The notes: generated by a model not told the origin, from the letters alone. Counted from the stretch's first letter, positions 1 through 9,431 are shown. The stretch is DNA of 64,000 nucleotides from Neobacillus niacini (GCF_023715415.1 NZ_JAMBOB010000006.1:62001-126000); one strand, 5' to 3'. Numbers and translations: made by a program.

Positions 1-51
1 TCAATCCTTTAATATTTTTTGATAAAGGTAATGAAAAGTGTGAGAGCAATC

Positions 52-1356
52 TCACTTAGTCATTAAGTCAAGCCAGTAACGATAAAAATTTCTTTGATTG
101 GCTTCAGTAAATTTATCATCATAAACGACACCTGGGCCAATGAATTCTGATACTGGTTTACGGTGCAAGCCCATCGTGTAATTAAATGTCAGCTGTTTTA
201 CTAATGGCATCGTACCAGAGGCAGCAGCTGTAATATCTGTAAATACTTCTGTGTCATCCTGTTCAAAAATACCTGAAGGACTAAATGTTAGAATAAATGA
301 TTCTCGTGATCGTCTTTTCCAATCCTCTGGAGCATTTTTCTCGACTAAAAACCATGTAATTACTTCCATTTTGTCCGCAGCTATTGGTCTCCAAATTCGC
401 ATTGAGGTATTAGAGATTAACTGGCCTTTAATTTTTGTATGAGAGATTAAAAACGATAGATTAGGGAAGATATTTCCAATCATATTTTTAAGATTAGATA
501 GAACATCGTATTGTTCTTCTGTTAGATTTGCTTTGTACTCATCCTTTAATTCTTCAGGGAAGGCAAAGTCTGGATTCGGTGTGCCAAGGTTTAAGCCATG
601 CCCATTAGTGGTGTGGATTTGATAGCCTTTTTTTGAATAAGTTGCACTTGGAACCATTCCTAATTTGGCAATAGAACCGTGAGTGACCATAGTATGATAG
701 GAATCACCTACGAAGTTATCTGCACCGATTTTCCAATTGGAATGAATAACAAATCTTTGCGGCGGTCCCATGACTTCCATTTCTGCTCTTCCTGCAAATA
801 TATCAATATACCATTTAAAATCGCCTAAAAAAGCATCTAAAGACTCTGCTTCATCATTCCAAGTACCAAATAATAGTCCTTTGTATGACTCCACTCTAAT
901 TTTGTGTAAACCCAGCTGAGATTTATCTAAGTCAGCACCGTAAATGTCTTTTTGTAATGGAACACCGACACAATCTCCATTGTTTTTAAAATTAAAGCCG
1001 TGGTAAGGACAAGTAAATGATGACTTATTGCCAGCATCTGCACGACAAAGCTTCATCCCCCGGTGTGTACACATATTGTACAGCCCGCGGATTTGATTAT
1101 CAGCACCTCGAGTAATAATGACAGAATAGCCGGACAAATCCCTTGTGATGAAATCATTTTTGTTTGGAACTTCTGATTCATGTCCAATGAACACCCAAGT
1201 TTTTAAAAATACTTTTTTGTGTTCTAAATCATATATCTTTTGATCACCTAGAAGATAGGCAGGAATGGCTCCAGTTTCAGGTTTAACAGTTTCATTTAAG
1301 TATTCAATGGCTTCTTTTTGAGACATCTCTTCTAAATCTATGTTCGTTTTGTACAT
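52..1356 (-). CDS. Rieske aromatic ring-hydroxylating oxygenase, alpha subunit
   Basis: Large subunit of a Rieske non-heme iron oxygenase that would add oxygen to an aromatic ring, using electrons from a separate reductase. With the start at 1356 (434 residues) the Rieske [2Fe-2S] ligands are C96, H98, C116 and H119. The mononuclear iron site is H221 and H226 with bridging D218, plus an acidic EQDD stretch near the C terminus. An upstream in-frame start at 1395 exists, but only the ATG at 1356 has a good ribosome site (AGGGGGAAAGGC). It is the last gene of the operon read from about 7.87 kb that I can see; the operon may continue left of the window. No ferredoxin or reductase subunit and no beta subunit is present. 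Substrate unknown. Confidence 0.9.
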   Translation of the reverse strand: MYKTNIDLEEMSQKEAIEYLNETVKPETGAIPAYLLGDQKIYDLEHKKVFLKTWVFIGHESEVPNKNDFITRDLSGYSVIITRGADNQIRGLYNMCTHRGMKLCRADAGNKSSFTCPYHGFNFKNNGDCVGVPLQKDIYGADLDKSQLGLHKIRVESYKGLLFGTWNDEAESLDAFLGDFKWYIDIFAGRAEMEVMGPPQRFVIHSNWKIGADNFVGDSYHTMVTHGSIAKLGMVPSATYSKKGYQIHTTNGHGLNLGTPNPDFAFPEELKDEYKANLTEEQYDVLSNLKNMIGNIFPNLSFLISHTKIKGQLISNTSMRIWRPIAADKMEVITWFLVEKNAPEDWKRRSRESFILTFSPSGIFEQDDTEVFTDITAAASGTMPLVKQLTFNYTMGLHRKPVSEFIGPGVVYDDKFTEANQRNFYRYWLDLMTK

Positions 1357-1460
1357 TGCCTTTCCCCCTAAATATAGTTTTTTAACGCCATTCATTCAGG
1401 GGAAAAAGAAATAATAACATTTACCCCTGTTTGTTAAAAATTAAGTTTTTCCAAAATAAT

Positions 1461-2243
1461 TTAGCCAACTTGGATAAAAGCATCCTTGTTTTTTAATGTT
1501 GACAATACACTAAGAGCAGCCAAATAACTTGTTTTGGGATTATTCGGCATAGGATCATTTTCAACCTTTATAGATAATCTGCCAAAGGATCCTGATGCTT
1601 CGATACTATGACTATTTTTCTTAATACCTGGATCAGAAATGATTTTTACTCGGGTTTTATCAGGTCCTAATCCTGCAAGTGACAAAATGATTGAAACATT
1701 GATGTTTTTTGGGAATAGCTCAATTGCATCACGAGCAGAACCCTCAAAAAGAACCTGCTCTATATCCAGTGGTGCACCCGGTAAAGCCTGGGGCGGCTTC
1801 CTTGTAATAATCGAAACACTGTAGAGTTCACCATTGGATTTCGCAGCTTTTAATACATCTAATCCACCAATTGCACCGGAGGGGAGGTATATTTTTTTTC
1901 CATTCTTCTTGCAGATTTCTTCCAGCGATTGAATAAAATTCAAATCACTGAGAGCACCAACACTGCTAAGTATTAAATCCTTACCACTGCTTAGAACCTG
2001 ACCAGCATACTCTTTCACCACTTCGACAGTAGCAGCTTCAATAACTAAATCTATATTAGACTGTAATAGTGATTGAATATCATTAAATACTTCAGTATTA
2101 AATTCAGCTGCTAGCTGCTGAGCCGATTTTGGGTTGCGGGTATAAATGCCAACAATTTTGGAATTTACCAGGAGTTTATTGGTATTAATGCTTTGAAGTA
2201 GGAATCTGCCAATGTTTCCACCGCCGATTAAGCCGATATTCAT
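1461..2243 (-). CDS. Aspartate dehydrogenase-like NAD(P)-dependent oxidoreductase
   Basis: A 260-residue protein of the L-aspartate dehydrogenase (NadX, DUF108) family. A Rossmann dinucleotide motif GLIGGGNIG begins at residue 4, and the family-typical SGAIGGLD segment and the C-terminal half with ASGSFG and NPKTS are present. Family members deaminate aspartate to iminoaspartate, or act on related substrates. Because it lies between a Rieske oxygenase and an aldehyde dehydrogenase in a catabolic operon, and no nadA or nadC is near, I infer a role in the degradation pathway rather than NAD synthesis. It has a strong ribosome site, AAGGAGGAACGTCAG, before the ATG. The aldehyde dehydrogenase ends 16 bases upstream. 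Confidence 0.75.
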   Translation of the reverse strand: MNIGLIGGGNIGRFLLQSINTNKLLVNSKIVGIYTRNPKSAQQLAAEFNTEVFNDIQSLLQSNIDLVIEAATVEVVKEYAGQVLSSGKDLILSSVGALSDLNFIQSLEEICKKNGKKIYLPSGAIGGLDVLKAAKSNGELYSVSIITRKPPQALPGAPLDIEQVLFEGSARDAIELFPKNINVSIILSLAGLGPDKTRVKIISDPGIKKNSHSIEASGSFGRLSIKVENDPMPNNPKTSYLAALSVLSTLKNKDAFIQVG

Positions 2244-2259
2244 CTGACGTTCCTCCTTA

Positions 2260-3705
2260 TCAGTTGCCTAACCCGTAGGAATCTGCAAAATACTCTAACC
2301 CACAGTGCCTTGTTTCACGAGATAATCCACTTTCTTTTAGACCTGGGAAATCAAGATGAAGGTCTTGGAAAACGGTATGATTATTATGAAAAACAGCTCC
2401 TGCTTCTAATTGGTCTGCTAATAGGATTGCCAGTTTTTCATCCTCTGTCCAAACCGATGCTCTTAAGCCGAATTCACTGTCATTGGCGAGCTGAACAGCT
2501 TCGTCTATATTCGAGAAAGGTAGAATAGGAATAACAGGACCAAATTGTTCTGCACGAACAATTTCACTATCTTGATTTGCACCCGTAATAATCGTTGGTG
2601 ATATAAAGTAACCTTGATCCCATGATTCAGGGTCTATCTGAATTCCAGTTGAAATGATAGTTGCACCCGAATCTGCTGCACGTTTAATTAACCCTTTAAC
2701 ATAGTCATATTGCGATTTATTATTTAAAGGTCCCATTTCTACATCGGGTTGAATTCCGTTACCCACCCTGATTCTTTGAAATTCCTTCTTTAGCTTTTCT
2801 ACGACCTCTTCAAATCTTGATTCGTGTACATAAATCCGTTTTATAGCTGAGCATACCTGGCCTGCAGCACGAAGTATACCGAATCGAAGGCGTTTAATAC
2901 TGTCTTCATCAAGATTGGCATCTTCAAGAATAATGGCTGCATCATTTCCACCCAGTTCCATATACAGGTTCTTTACAGTACCTGAAGCTGCACGCATGAT
3001 CTCTTTTCCCGTTTCCGTACTGCCCACGAAAGCAATCGTCTTTACTCTTGGCTCAGAACAAAGTGCCTCACCAATTACACTACCCGAGCCTGTTACGACA
3101 TTTATAACTCCCGCTGGGAAATAGGAAGCTACCACCTTTAAAAATGACATAATTGTCAGAGGACAATTTGTTGCTGGCTTAACCACTACAGTGTTTCCTG
3201 TCAATACAGCTGGAATCACTCGCTTAAAAGTTAAAATCATCGGCGAGTTCCAGGGTGAAATAACAGCAGTGACACCACGGGAACGTTTTCGAATTTGCAC
3301 CTTTTGATTCCCTGGCAATACTTGTGGCTTCCACCATTCAAGAAGTTCATCTGCTGCTTGATGCATAATATCTACACAGCGCAGCAAATCTTTCTTTGCC
3401 TCCACTAGTACTTTACCATTCTCACGTACTAGCAAGGTTACATTCTCTTCAACTAGTGCTTTTATTTCCTCAGCTGCTAATTGCATGCTGCTTGCTCGTT
3501 CCTCAATATCACTACGGGACCATGTCTTGTATGCCTTTTCGGCAGACGTAATCGCATGATCGACATCTGCTTTGGAGCATAAAGCTACTTCCCCGACAAC
3601 TTCATCTATATTTGCTGGATTGATGACGTTAGCTTTCTTTTCTGCTTCATACCAATTCCCGCCAATTAAGTACTTTCCTGAAACAAATGGATAAGTTGAA
3701 ATCAT
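2260..3705 (-). CDS. NAD(P)-dependent aldehyde dehydrogenase
   Basis: Full-length ALDH superfamily enzyme (481 residues) that oxidises an aldehyde to the acid. Visible landmarks are N153 in PWNSP (oxyanion), K176 in VVVKPA (cofactor binding), FVGSTETG near 226-233, general base E250 in MELGGND and nucleophile C285 in GQVCSA. In this operon likely substrates are a ring-cleavage semialdehyde or an aromatic aldehyde made by the neighbouring ThDP decarboxylase-like enzyme. That choice is inference. It starts 12 bases after the ThDP enzyme stop with ribosome site AAGGGGGG. Confidence 0.92.
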   Translation of the reverse strand: MISTYPFVSGKYLIGGNWYEAEKKANVINPANIDEVVGEVALCSKADVDHAITSAEKAYKTWSRSDIEERASSMQLAAEEIKALVEENVTLLVRENGKVLVEAKKDLLRCVDIMHQAADELLEWWKPQVLPGNQKVQIRKRSRGVTAVISPWNSPMILTFKRVIPAVLTGNTVVVKPATNCPLTIMSFLKVVASYFPAGVINVVTGSGSVIGEALCSEPRVKTIAFVGSTETGKEIMRAASGTVKNLYMELGGNDAAIILEDANLDEDSIKRLRFGILRAAGQVCSAIKRIYVHESRFEEVVEKLKKEFQRIRVGNGIQPDVEMGPLNNKSQYDYVKGLIKRAADSGATIISTGIQIDPESWDQGYFISPTIITGANQDSEIVRAEQFGPVIPILPFSNIDEAVQLANDSEFGLRASVWTEDEKLAILLADQLEAGAVFHNNHTVFQDLHLDFPGLKESGLSRETRHCGLEYFADSYGLGN

Positions 3706-3717
3706 TCTTTTCCCCCC

Positions 3718-5400
3718 TTAAAGCTTTCTCGGTTTGAATGCATCTGCCGCGCCTGGAGGTCCTCCAAAAGGCTTTGCCATAGGTCCCACAGCTTCCATAT
3801 CAACCACAATAATAGTTGGCTTCTTTGAATCAACTGCTTTTTCAAGTGCTGTGACAAATTCATCCGGAGAGCCGATTCTAGTAGAATCAAATCCCATAGA
3901 TTGTCCTAATAGTACAAAATCAGGACTTAAGAGATCGACTGCAACTTGACGTCCGTATGCAGCATCTTGGATATTACGGAGTACACCATAGCCAGCATCA
4001 TCGAATAATACCACGATTAATGGTAAATTTTCTTGAGCAGCAGTTGCCATTTCTCCTACATTCACCATAAATCCGCCATCACCTGCCATCAACACTACTT
4101 GACGGTCTGTGAACGCAATTTGTGCGCCAATGGCTGTAGGTAATCCCTGGCCAATTCCTCCACCAGAAGCATGAATTGAAGTACGAGGTTCATAGATTTC
4201 AAATAATCGACTTCCCCACACATTTGCCTGGACGGTTACATCACGTACTAATATAGAATCATGCGGCAATACTTTTCGCATGCCATCTAGAATTTGTTCG
4301 TAAGGACCTAGGGTTGCTCGTAACGCTGCTCGTAATTCTTGACGAACCGATTGTACTTCATCTAGATATGCCGGGTCAGGTTTTATTTCTATTTTGGATA
4401 AGTCTTGAATGATTGTAGTAAGGATTTGTTTGGCATCCCCTACTAGCCCATTGGTCGCTTCATAGTTTCGATTAATAGCCTGCCAATCTGCATCAATGGC
4501 AATATGTTCTGTTGGAACAGATACTTTCCAGTTCGCCGTTTCATTCCCTCTAAATCTTACACCAATACTTATCAATAAATCGGAATCCTTTAATAATTTT
4601 TTCGTTAACTCATAGGCAGCAAAGTGACCAATACATTGTGGATGATCCTCTGGAATACTTCCTTTTCCTGATTGACTGGTTATTACAGCCGCACCAATCA
4701 TTTCAGCTAATTGCTTCAGTTCCTGTGATGCGACTGCGCTAATTACCCCTCCACCTGCCCAAATAACAGGACGGCGGGCATTACTTATTTTGGATATGAT
4801 TTCTTTGGGTAATGCTATACGGCTCGTTGGTGCTGCGAATCCGACTTCTTCAAGAGTATGATTTTGGATAATTGCAGATTGAAAATCGATGGGAATTTCA
4901 AGTGATACTGGTCCTGACGGAGCAGCTAATGCATCTTGAATCGCTTGTCTAACTACAGCAGCTGTTTGCTCCGGTTTTCTTAAACGAAGTGCCTTTTTAC
5001 AGGCTCCTTCCATCATTGACAACTGATCCTTACATTCGTGAATATATCCTCTTCCCGTACCTAAGTAAGGAGAAGCCACTTCACCAGTTAAATGCAGAAC
5101 AGGCACACCTGCTGCCCAAGCTTCAATAAGTGAACCTGCAGCATTTCCAGCCCCTGTCCCCGTACTAGTAATGACGACACCCAATTTACCAGTTGCACGG
5201 GCATAACCATCAGCCATATTTACTGCTCCGCTTTCACCGCGAGAACAAACGAGGTGAATGCTTCCTTCACGAAGAATTGCATCATAGATTGGCATGTTAT
5301 GGATGCTGACTATTCCGAAAGCTGTTGTAACACCTGCTCGGACTAATTCTTGTACAATAGCATCTGCCGTTGTAAATTCTATTTGAACTTGTGGACTCAT
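3718..5400 (-). CDS. Thiamine diphosphate-dependent enzyme (acetolactate synthase / benzoylformate decarboxylase-like)
   Basis: A 560-residue three-domain ThDP enzyme: N-terminal pyrimidine-binding domain with the cofactor-activating Glu56 in RGESGAV, a central domain, and a C-terminal pyrophosphate domain with the GDGGF...N Mg-ThDP motif near residues 450-480. The family includes acetolactate synthase large subunits, benzoylformate decarboxylase and oxalyl-CoA decarboxylase. No small regulatory subunit is nearby and the genes around are catabolic, so I favour a 2-oxo-acid decarboxylase or lyase. Two adjacent ATG codons occur; the second (5400) has the better spacing from AGGAG. Downstream ALDH could oxidise its aldehyde product. 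Confidence 0.85.
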   Translation of the reverse strand: MSPQVQIEFTTADAIVQELVRAGVTTAFGIVSIHNMPIYDAILREGSIHLVCSRGESGAVNMADGYARATGKLGVVITSTGTGAGNAAGSLIEAWAAGVPVLHLTGEVASPYLGTGRGYIHECKDQLSMMEGACKKALRLRKPEQTAAVVRQAIQDALAAPSGPVSLEIPIDFQSAIIQNHTLEEVGFAAPTSRIALPKEIISKISNARRPVIWAGGGVISAVASQELKQLAEMIGAAVITSQSGKGSIPEDHPQCIGHFAAYELTKKLLKDSDLLISIGVRFRGNETANWKVSVPTEHIAIDADWQAINRNYEATNGLVGDAKQILTTIIQDLSKIEIKPDPAYLDEVQSVRQELRAALRATLGPYEQILDGMRKVLPHDSILVRDVTVQANVWGSRLFEIYEPRTSIHASGGGIGQGLPTAIGAQIAFTDRQVVLMAGDGGFMVNVGEMATAAQENLPLIVVLFDDAGYGVLRNIQDAAYGRQVAVDLLSPDFVLLGQSMGFDSTRIGSPDEFVTALEKAVDSKKPTIIVVDMEAVGPMAKPFGGPPGAADAFKPRKL

Positions 5401-5424
5401 CATTTACTCCTGCCTTTATCCGTA

Positions 5425-6216
5425 TTATAGTGCTTTCCCGAGTGCTCCCGCCGTTTCTATAGTAGAACCCGATACATAGCTTGCTTGTTTAGAGGCTAAA
5501 AAGAGAATGACACTTGCAACCTCTTCTGCTTCCCCAACCCGTCCTAGTGGAATATTACGCTTCTTTGCTAAATCAGCGTAATATTCTTCAGGATCCATAT
5601 CAGGAGCATTTTTCATTCTCCTGCGCTCCCATTGATCAGTTCGTATCAACCCTAAGCTGACTGAGTTTACTAGAATATTATCTGGAGCAAGCTCTTGAGA
5701 AAGAGTTTTACTTAAGTTTAATAACCCAGCTCTTGTAGCTGCTGTTGCGATCATATGACGTTCAGGCTCTTTAGCCAGAGTTGCATTGATATTAATAATT
5801 CTTCCTCCACCTCTCTTAACGAGGTAAGGATGGGCAGCTTTTATAGCATAAATAATGGCGAAGTATTTTAATTGAATTTGCTCCATCCATTGTTCGTCAC
5901 TGACATCAAAAAAGTATCCCATTACACTTTGCCCTGCAGAATTTACTAATACATCAATCCCATCAAAGTTAGCTGCAGCACCATTTATAAATGCATTGAC
6001 ATCATCTTTATTCGTAACATCACAGGTTGCAGCATAGATTGAATCTGCAGAACCATGCTGTAATAGGTAATCATATGCTTTTTCTTTTCTCTCGTTATTT
6101 CTGCCACATATTGCTACTTTGGCACCTTCTTGGAGGAACAATTCAGCTGCTTTTAACCCAACCCCTGATGTTCCTCCCATAATGACCGCTATTTTTCCTT
6201 TTAAACCTAAGTCCAT
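5425..6216 (-). CDS. SDR-family protein lacking the canonical Tyr-Lys pair
   Basis: A 263-residue short-chain dehydrogenase/reductase fold. The cofactor motif GGTSGVG (14-20) and the NSAG motif (92-95) are present. The catalytic YxxxK is replaced: aligned from the conserved LLNLSKTL helix, T158 stands for Tyr and R162 for Lys, and the usual Ser falls in an NAT context near 144-146. Several FabG-like SDR subgroups show this Arg-containing variant. It may act with altered chemistry or as a binding subunit. In a ring-degradation operon a dihydrodiol dehydrogenase would be expected at this place, but the missing residues argue for caution. It ends 24 bases before the ThDP gene. Confidence 0.85.
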   Translation of the reverse strand: MDLGLKGKIAVIMGGTSGVGLKAAELFLQEGAKVAICGRNNERKEKAYDYLLQHGSADSIYAATCDVTNKDDVNAFINGAAANFDGIDVLVNSAGQSVMGYFFDVSDEQWMEQIQLKYFAIIYAIKAAHPYLVKRGGGRIININATLAKEPERHMIATAATRAGLLNLSKTLSQELAPDNILVNSVSLGLIRTDQWERRRMKNAPDMDPEEYYADLAKKRNIPLGRVGEAEEVASVILFLASKQASYVSGSTIETAGALGKAL

Positions 6217-6241
6217 TTCGACACCCCTTATTATCTAACCT

Positions 6242-7156
6242 TTAGAGCAGTGCTTTCACGTTTACCCATCCAGGATCTGGTTCTCCACCCATCGCCGCGC
6301 GGGTTTCTGGTTTTGGAGGTCCAGCAATTCCCCATTGATCCATCAAATGAGGGACACGCTTCCAAACCCGAGCTCTCCATTCACTTTCATCTTCAATCGT
6401 CTCCAAATAACAGGTATATTCCATGACAAACTTTGCGGGATCCTGGAAGTAACAGAAAATATTATTACCAGGGCCATGACGTCCTGGTCCCCAAATCTCT
6501 TGATATCCAGCCCTCCTTACATTGGCAATTCCACGCATAACTTCATCAACTGTATCTACTTCATAGGCGATATGGTTTACTGAAGCATGTTTATCTTGAT
6601 TAAATGCAAGTGAATGATGCTTTCGGTTACAGCGAAGGAAGGACATCTGATGCTCGCTCCAATCGGTTACTTTAAAGCCGATAATATTTGTATAAAAATC
6701 GGTAATCATATCAAGGTCTGCTGTATTCATTACGACATGGTTAAGTTTAACGGGGTCAACATTTTTCTTGTTCCATATGGTTGTATGCATCTCAACCCAT
6801 GCGGATAATTCGATACAGCGGTTTTCAGGATCAACAAACCGTAGACCATAACCTTTTCCTTCTTCATCTAGATAACCAGGATCATCTATTATTTTCACAC
6901 CTTTAGAAGCAAGGAAGTCTGCTGCTCGATCAACGGCATTTTTATCGACCATACCAAAAGCGATATGGTGCAGTCCTCTCTTTTCACCAGCATGTAAGCT
7001 TAAGATATGATTTTCTGGGCCAGCACCACGAAAATATACAGTTTTTTCGTCTTGCGCTACTTTATCTAATCCCCAAATTTTTTCATAAAAATCAGCTTGT
7101 TCATGTAGAACTGGGGTAATTAATCCAATATGTCTTAAGTGGGTAATACCAACCAT
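6242..7156 (-). CDS. Two-domain VOC extradiol-type dioxygenase
   Basis: A 304-residue vicinal oxygen chelate protein with two tandem beta-alpha-beta-beta-beta modules, as in type I extradiol catechol dioxygenases. The C-terminal module keeps the metal triad H140 (KLNHVV), H195 (VNHIAYEV) and E246 (VMEYTCY). It also has second-shell H227 in RHGPGNN and Y249, corresponding to catalytic residues of BphC-type enzymes. I therefore expect Fe(II)- or Mn(II)-dependent ring cleavage of a catechol-like intermediate. The start at 7156 is preceded by GGAGGTG; a longer in-frame start at 7243 lacks a ribosome site and would add an untypical hydrophobic tail. Next gene downstream: SDR. Confidence 0.87.
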   Translation of the reverse strand: MVGITHLRHIGLITPVLHEQADFYEKIWGLDKVAQDEKTVYFRGAGPENHILSLHAGEKRGLHHIAFGMVDKNAVDRAADFLASKGVKIIDDPGYLDEEGKGYGLRFVDPENRCIELSAWVEMHTTIWNKKNVDPVKLNHVVMNTADLDMITDFYTNIIGFKVTDWSEHQMSFLRCNRKHHSLAFNQDKHASVNHIAYEVDTVDEVMRGIANVRRAGYQEIWGPGRHGPGNNIFCYFQDPAKFVMEYTCYLETIEDESEWRARVWKRVPHLMDQWGIAGPPKPETRAAMGGEPDPGWVNVKALL

Positions 7157-7264
7157 ATTTACACCTCCATTAATGCTTCTATAACCACAACTGTAACATA
7201 ATAGGGATGATCCCAATGAAAAATAGAGGACCATCCCCATCAAAGAAGATTTTAAAAAGATATT

Positions 7265-7804
7265 TTATTTATTTCCGTTGATAATTGCTTCTCTTTCTTT
7301 TGCACGTTGGATACGAAGCTCTTCAAGTGCACTGCCTTCTACATAAGTAGGCAGGTTGGGTTTAACGGCCCCAAGCATTACAAGCATTAATGCTTCTTCA
7401 TCACCATCGTTATGAATGCCGCGGTAAACTCCCGGAGGTGAGCTAATGCAATCCCTTTCATTTAAGCGAATTTCGTGCACTTCATCTTTTCCTACTTCTT
7501 GAATAAGCGCTTTCACACTCCCCTTAAGTATAAAGAAAACTTCTTCAACATCATCATGTAAATGCAGGGGACCAATACATCCTGCTGGGAGAACCATTGT
7601 GCTAAGTGTGAAATGTTCTGCTGCAATTACATTTGAATCATTATTAGCTGTAGCTCCACGACCGATATATCTCATTTGAGCTCTTTTGTATTTTGGGTCA
7701 ATTTCTTCTTGAAATTTTAAAACGTTCCAATCTAAACTACGATCTTGTAACCTAGCCACATATTTCTTTTCAAACTCCGCTACATTAAATTTTTCTGCTG
7801 CCAT
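7265..7804 (-). CDS. Cupin-domain protein
   Basis: A 179-residue single-domain cupin and first gene of the catabolic operon. Cupin motif 1 (G-x5-HxH-x4-E-x6-G; GPLHLHDDVEEVFF) gives two His and a Glu as metal ligands; motif 2 (PPGVYRGIHN) gives the third His. Such proteins can be dioxygenases, isomerases or sensors; no specific function can be assigned. The ATG at 7804 is eight or nine bases after AGGAGA; an alternative GTG at 7813 would overlap that ribosome site. Upstream lie a good promoter and an IclR-type operator. It is 108 bases upstream of the VOC gene. Confidence 0.8.
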   Translation of the reverse strand: MAAEKFNVAEFEKKYVARLQDRSLDWNVLKFQEEIDPKYKRAQMRYIGRGATANNDSNVIAAEHFTLSTMVLPAGCIGPLHLHDDVEEVFFILKGSVKALIQEVGKDEVHEIRLNERDCISSPPGVYRGIHNDGDEEALMLVMLGAVKPNLPTYVEGSALEELRIQRAKEREAIINGNK

Positions 7805-7839
7805 TAATAACACTCTCCTATAAATTTTATATTTTTATT

Positions 7840-7906
7840 ATGTTTTAAATATAAAACATTGTTTTCTTTATAAACCAATTTTAAATCCCAATACTTTAAT
7901 TGTCAA
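7840..7906 (-). promoter_or_regulatory. Promoter and IclR-type operator of the catabolic operon
   Basis: Minus-strand promoter TTGACA (7901-7906), 17-bp spacer, TAAAAT (7878-7883), giving a start near 7871. A 20-bp palindrome with 8-bp arms, ATGTTTTA-n4-TAAAACAT, lies at 7840-7859, about +12 to +31. A third half-site, TTGTTTTC, follows at 7859-7866. The position suggests repression by blocking early elongation or polymerase binding. Confidence 0.7.
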
Positions 7907-7957
7907 TTAAAAATATTGAGAAAATTCAAAACACTTTTTTATATTAGTAACCATTTC

Positions 7958-9238
7958 TTAAATTATCACTCTATTAGAAGTCACTTTAAGGCTTCTGACA
8001 TCGTCCGCTTCTTTTTTCAATGTAAAGAGATACGCTGCAAAACCTAATCCTGCTGCCACAATCAACATCACAATCGATGGTCCAAAGTCACCACCTGATA
8101 GATCACGAAGCCAGCCCATTATATAACTTGAAAAACCACCTAAAATGTTAGTAAACCCCATCAAGCCAGCAGCACGACCTGCCGTTTCTGGTGTAGAATA
8201 TTTTACAATAAAAAGATTACTTAAATGGAAAACTCCACCCTGCGTTCCCATTGCTAGTCCCATACAAATTCCTGCAATAACAGGATGTGGAGCAAGTATG
8301 GCTAACGTTAAAAAAATTGCAGTCAAACTGAATAATATAGTTGCAAGTAAGCTAGGGCGCTTCGTTTTGTCCGCTAAATATCCGCAAGCTAGTACGAAGC
8401 CTAGTGCAAACAGCCAAGATAATGAGGTGATACCCGTCATGGCCTCTCTTGAGAAGCCTTTTGCTTCAACTAAATAGGTAGGTAGCCAAATACTGATTCC
8501 AAAAAATAAAAAGGAAGACATAAGCATTCCAAACCATACAATCCAATAACGATAATCTTGGGTAAAGTTTTGTTTTGGCCTTATCTTTTCATTCGGATCG
8601 GGAGTTCGAATATACGCTAATTCCTTTTGATCAATACGGTGATGTTCTTCAGGAGTATCTCTCGTTAGAAATACAAACATCGGAATGACGATGAAAAGGT
8701 TAAATCCAGCTAAAAAGAAAAATGCAGCTTCCCAATGAAAAGTAGCGATTACTAAGCTTAATATAACCGCTCCGCATGCAGGTCCAAAGTAGTTTCCAGC
8801 CAGCCACGAAGATTGAGCTCTTCCAAGTTCGCGATGGTTAAACCAATTGGATATAAATTTCCCGCATACAGGAATCATCATCCCTTCACCAAATCCAAGG
8901 ATCACACGGCTTACAAGAAACATTTCGTAGGAAGTTGCCAGCCCCCCCAATATCATCGTGAGTGTCCAAATACAGAGGCCCATGATAGCTGTTTTTCTAG
9001 CTCCTAGTCTATCAATAATAAAACCCCAAAATAGATTAGAAAAAGCATAGGACACTGTAAAGATGAATGTGATGAAGCCAATCTTTGCGTTCTTATCTGC
9101 TCCTGTCAAACCAAGGTCTGCTAGGAAGGACGGATCTGTTTGGATAATTGAAATTCCTAACTTATCAATTTGTCCAAAAAACCAAAAGAAAAAGATTGGG
9201 ACTGCAATATAAAGCCACCTTTTGTTCCCCATCAACAT
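7958..9238 (-). CDS. MFS transporter, anion:cation symporter type
   Basis: A 426-residue, 12-helix major facilitator. The cytoplasmic DRLGARK loop motif after helix 2 and GYLADKTKRP after helix 8 are visible. It resembles the ACS subfamily (sugar-acid, phthalate and hydroxyphenylacetate carriers). It is transcribed alone from its own promoter with an IclR-type operator, between the catabolic operon and the IclR gene, so I infer proton-driven uptake of the pathway substrate or an aromatic acid. ATG is preceded by AAGGGGGAATTAT. Confidence 0.85.
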   Translation of the reverse strand: MLMGNKRWLYIAVPIFFFWFFGQIDKLGISIIQTDPSFLADLGLTGADKNAKIGFITFIFTVSYAFSNLFWGFIIDRLGARKTAIMGLCIWTLTMILGGLATSYEMFLVSRVILGFGEGMMIPVCGKFISNWFNHRELGRAQSSWLAGNYFGPACGAVILSLVIATFHWEAAFFFLAGFNLFIVIPMFVFLTRDTPEEHHRIDQKELAYIRTPDPNEKIRPKQNFTQDYRYWIVWFGMLMSSFLFFGISIWLPTYLVEAKGFSREAMTGITSLSWLFALGFVLACGYLADKTKRPSLLATILFSLTAIFLTLAILAPHPVIAGICMGLAMGTQGGVFHLSNLFIVKYSTPETAGRAAGLMGFTNILGGFSSYIMGWLRDLSGGDFGPSIVMLIVAAGLGFAAYLFTLKKEADDVRSLKVTSNRVII

Positions 9239-9260
9239 ATAATTCCCCCTTAAATAAATT

Positions 9261-9326
9261 ATGTTTTATATAGGAAACATCGTTTTCCCTTAATTTAATT
9301 TTAAATTTATAAGAATATTATGTCAA
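9261..9326 (-). promoter_or_regulatory. Promoter and IclR-type operator of the MFS gene
   Basis: Minus-strand promoter TTGACA (9321-9326), 17-bp spacer, TAAAAT (9298-9303). The palindrome ATGTTT-n8-AAACAT is at 9261-9280, about +12 to +31, followed by CGTTTTCC at 9281-9288. The promoter boxes, spacing and operator offset are almost the same as at 7840-7906. Confidence 0.7.
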
Positions 9327-9360
9327 TACATAACCCGAAAAATGTTTCATTATTAAAATG

Positions 9361-9380
9361 ATGTTTTACATACAAAACAA
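9361..9380. promoter_or_regulatory. Upstream IclR-type operator copy
   Basis: TGTTTT-n6-AAAACA palindrome, exactly 100 bp from the MFS operator at 9261 and upstream of that promoter (centre near -79). It could act as an auxiliary site, for example for looping. It is the best match to the site at 25724. Confidence 0.6.
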
Positions 9381-9431
9381 CACTATGTTTTAATCAAAAA
9401 AAACTTGCGTTTGCAAGCCTTTTCTACTTAT

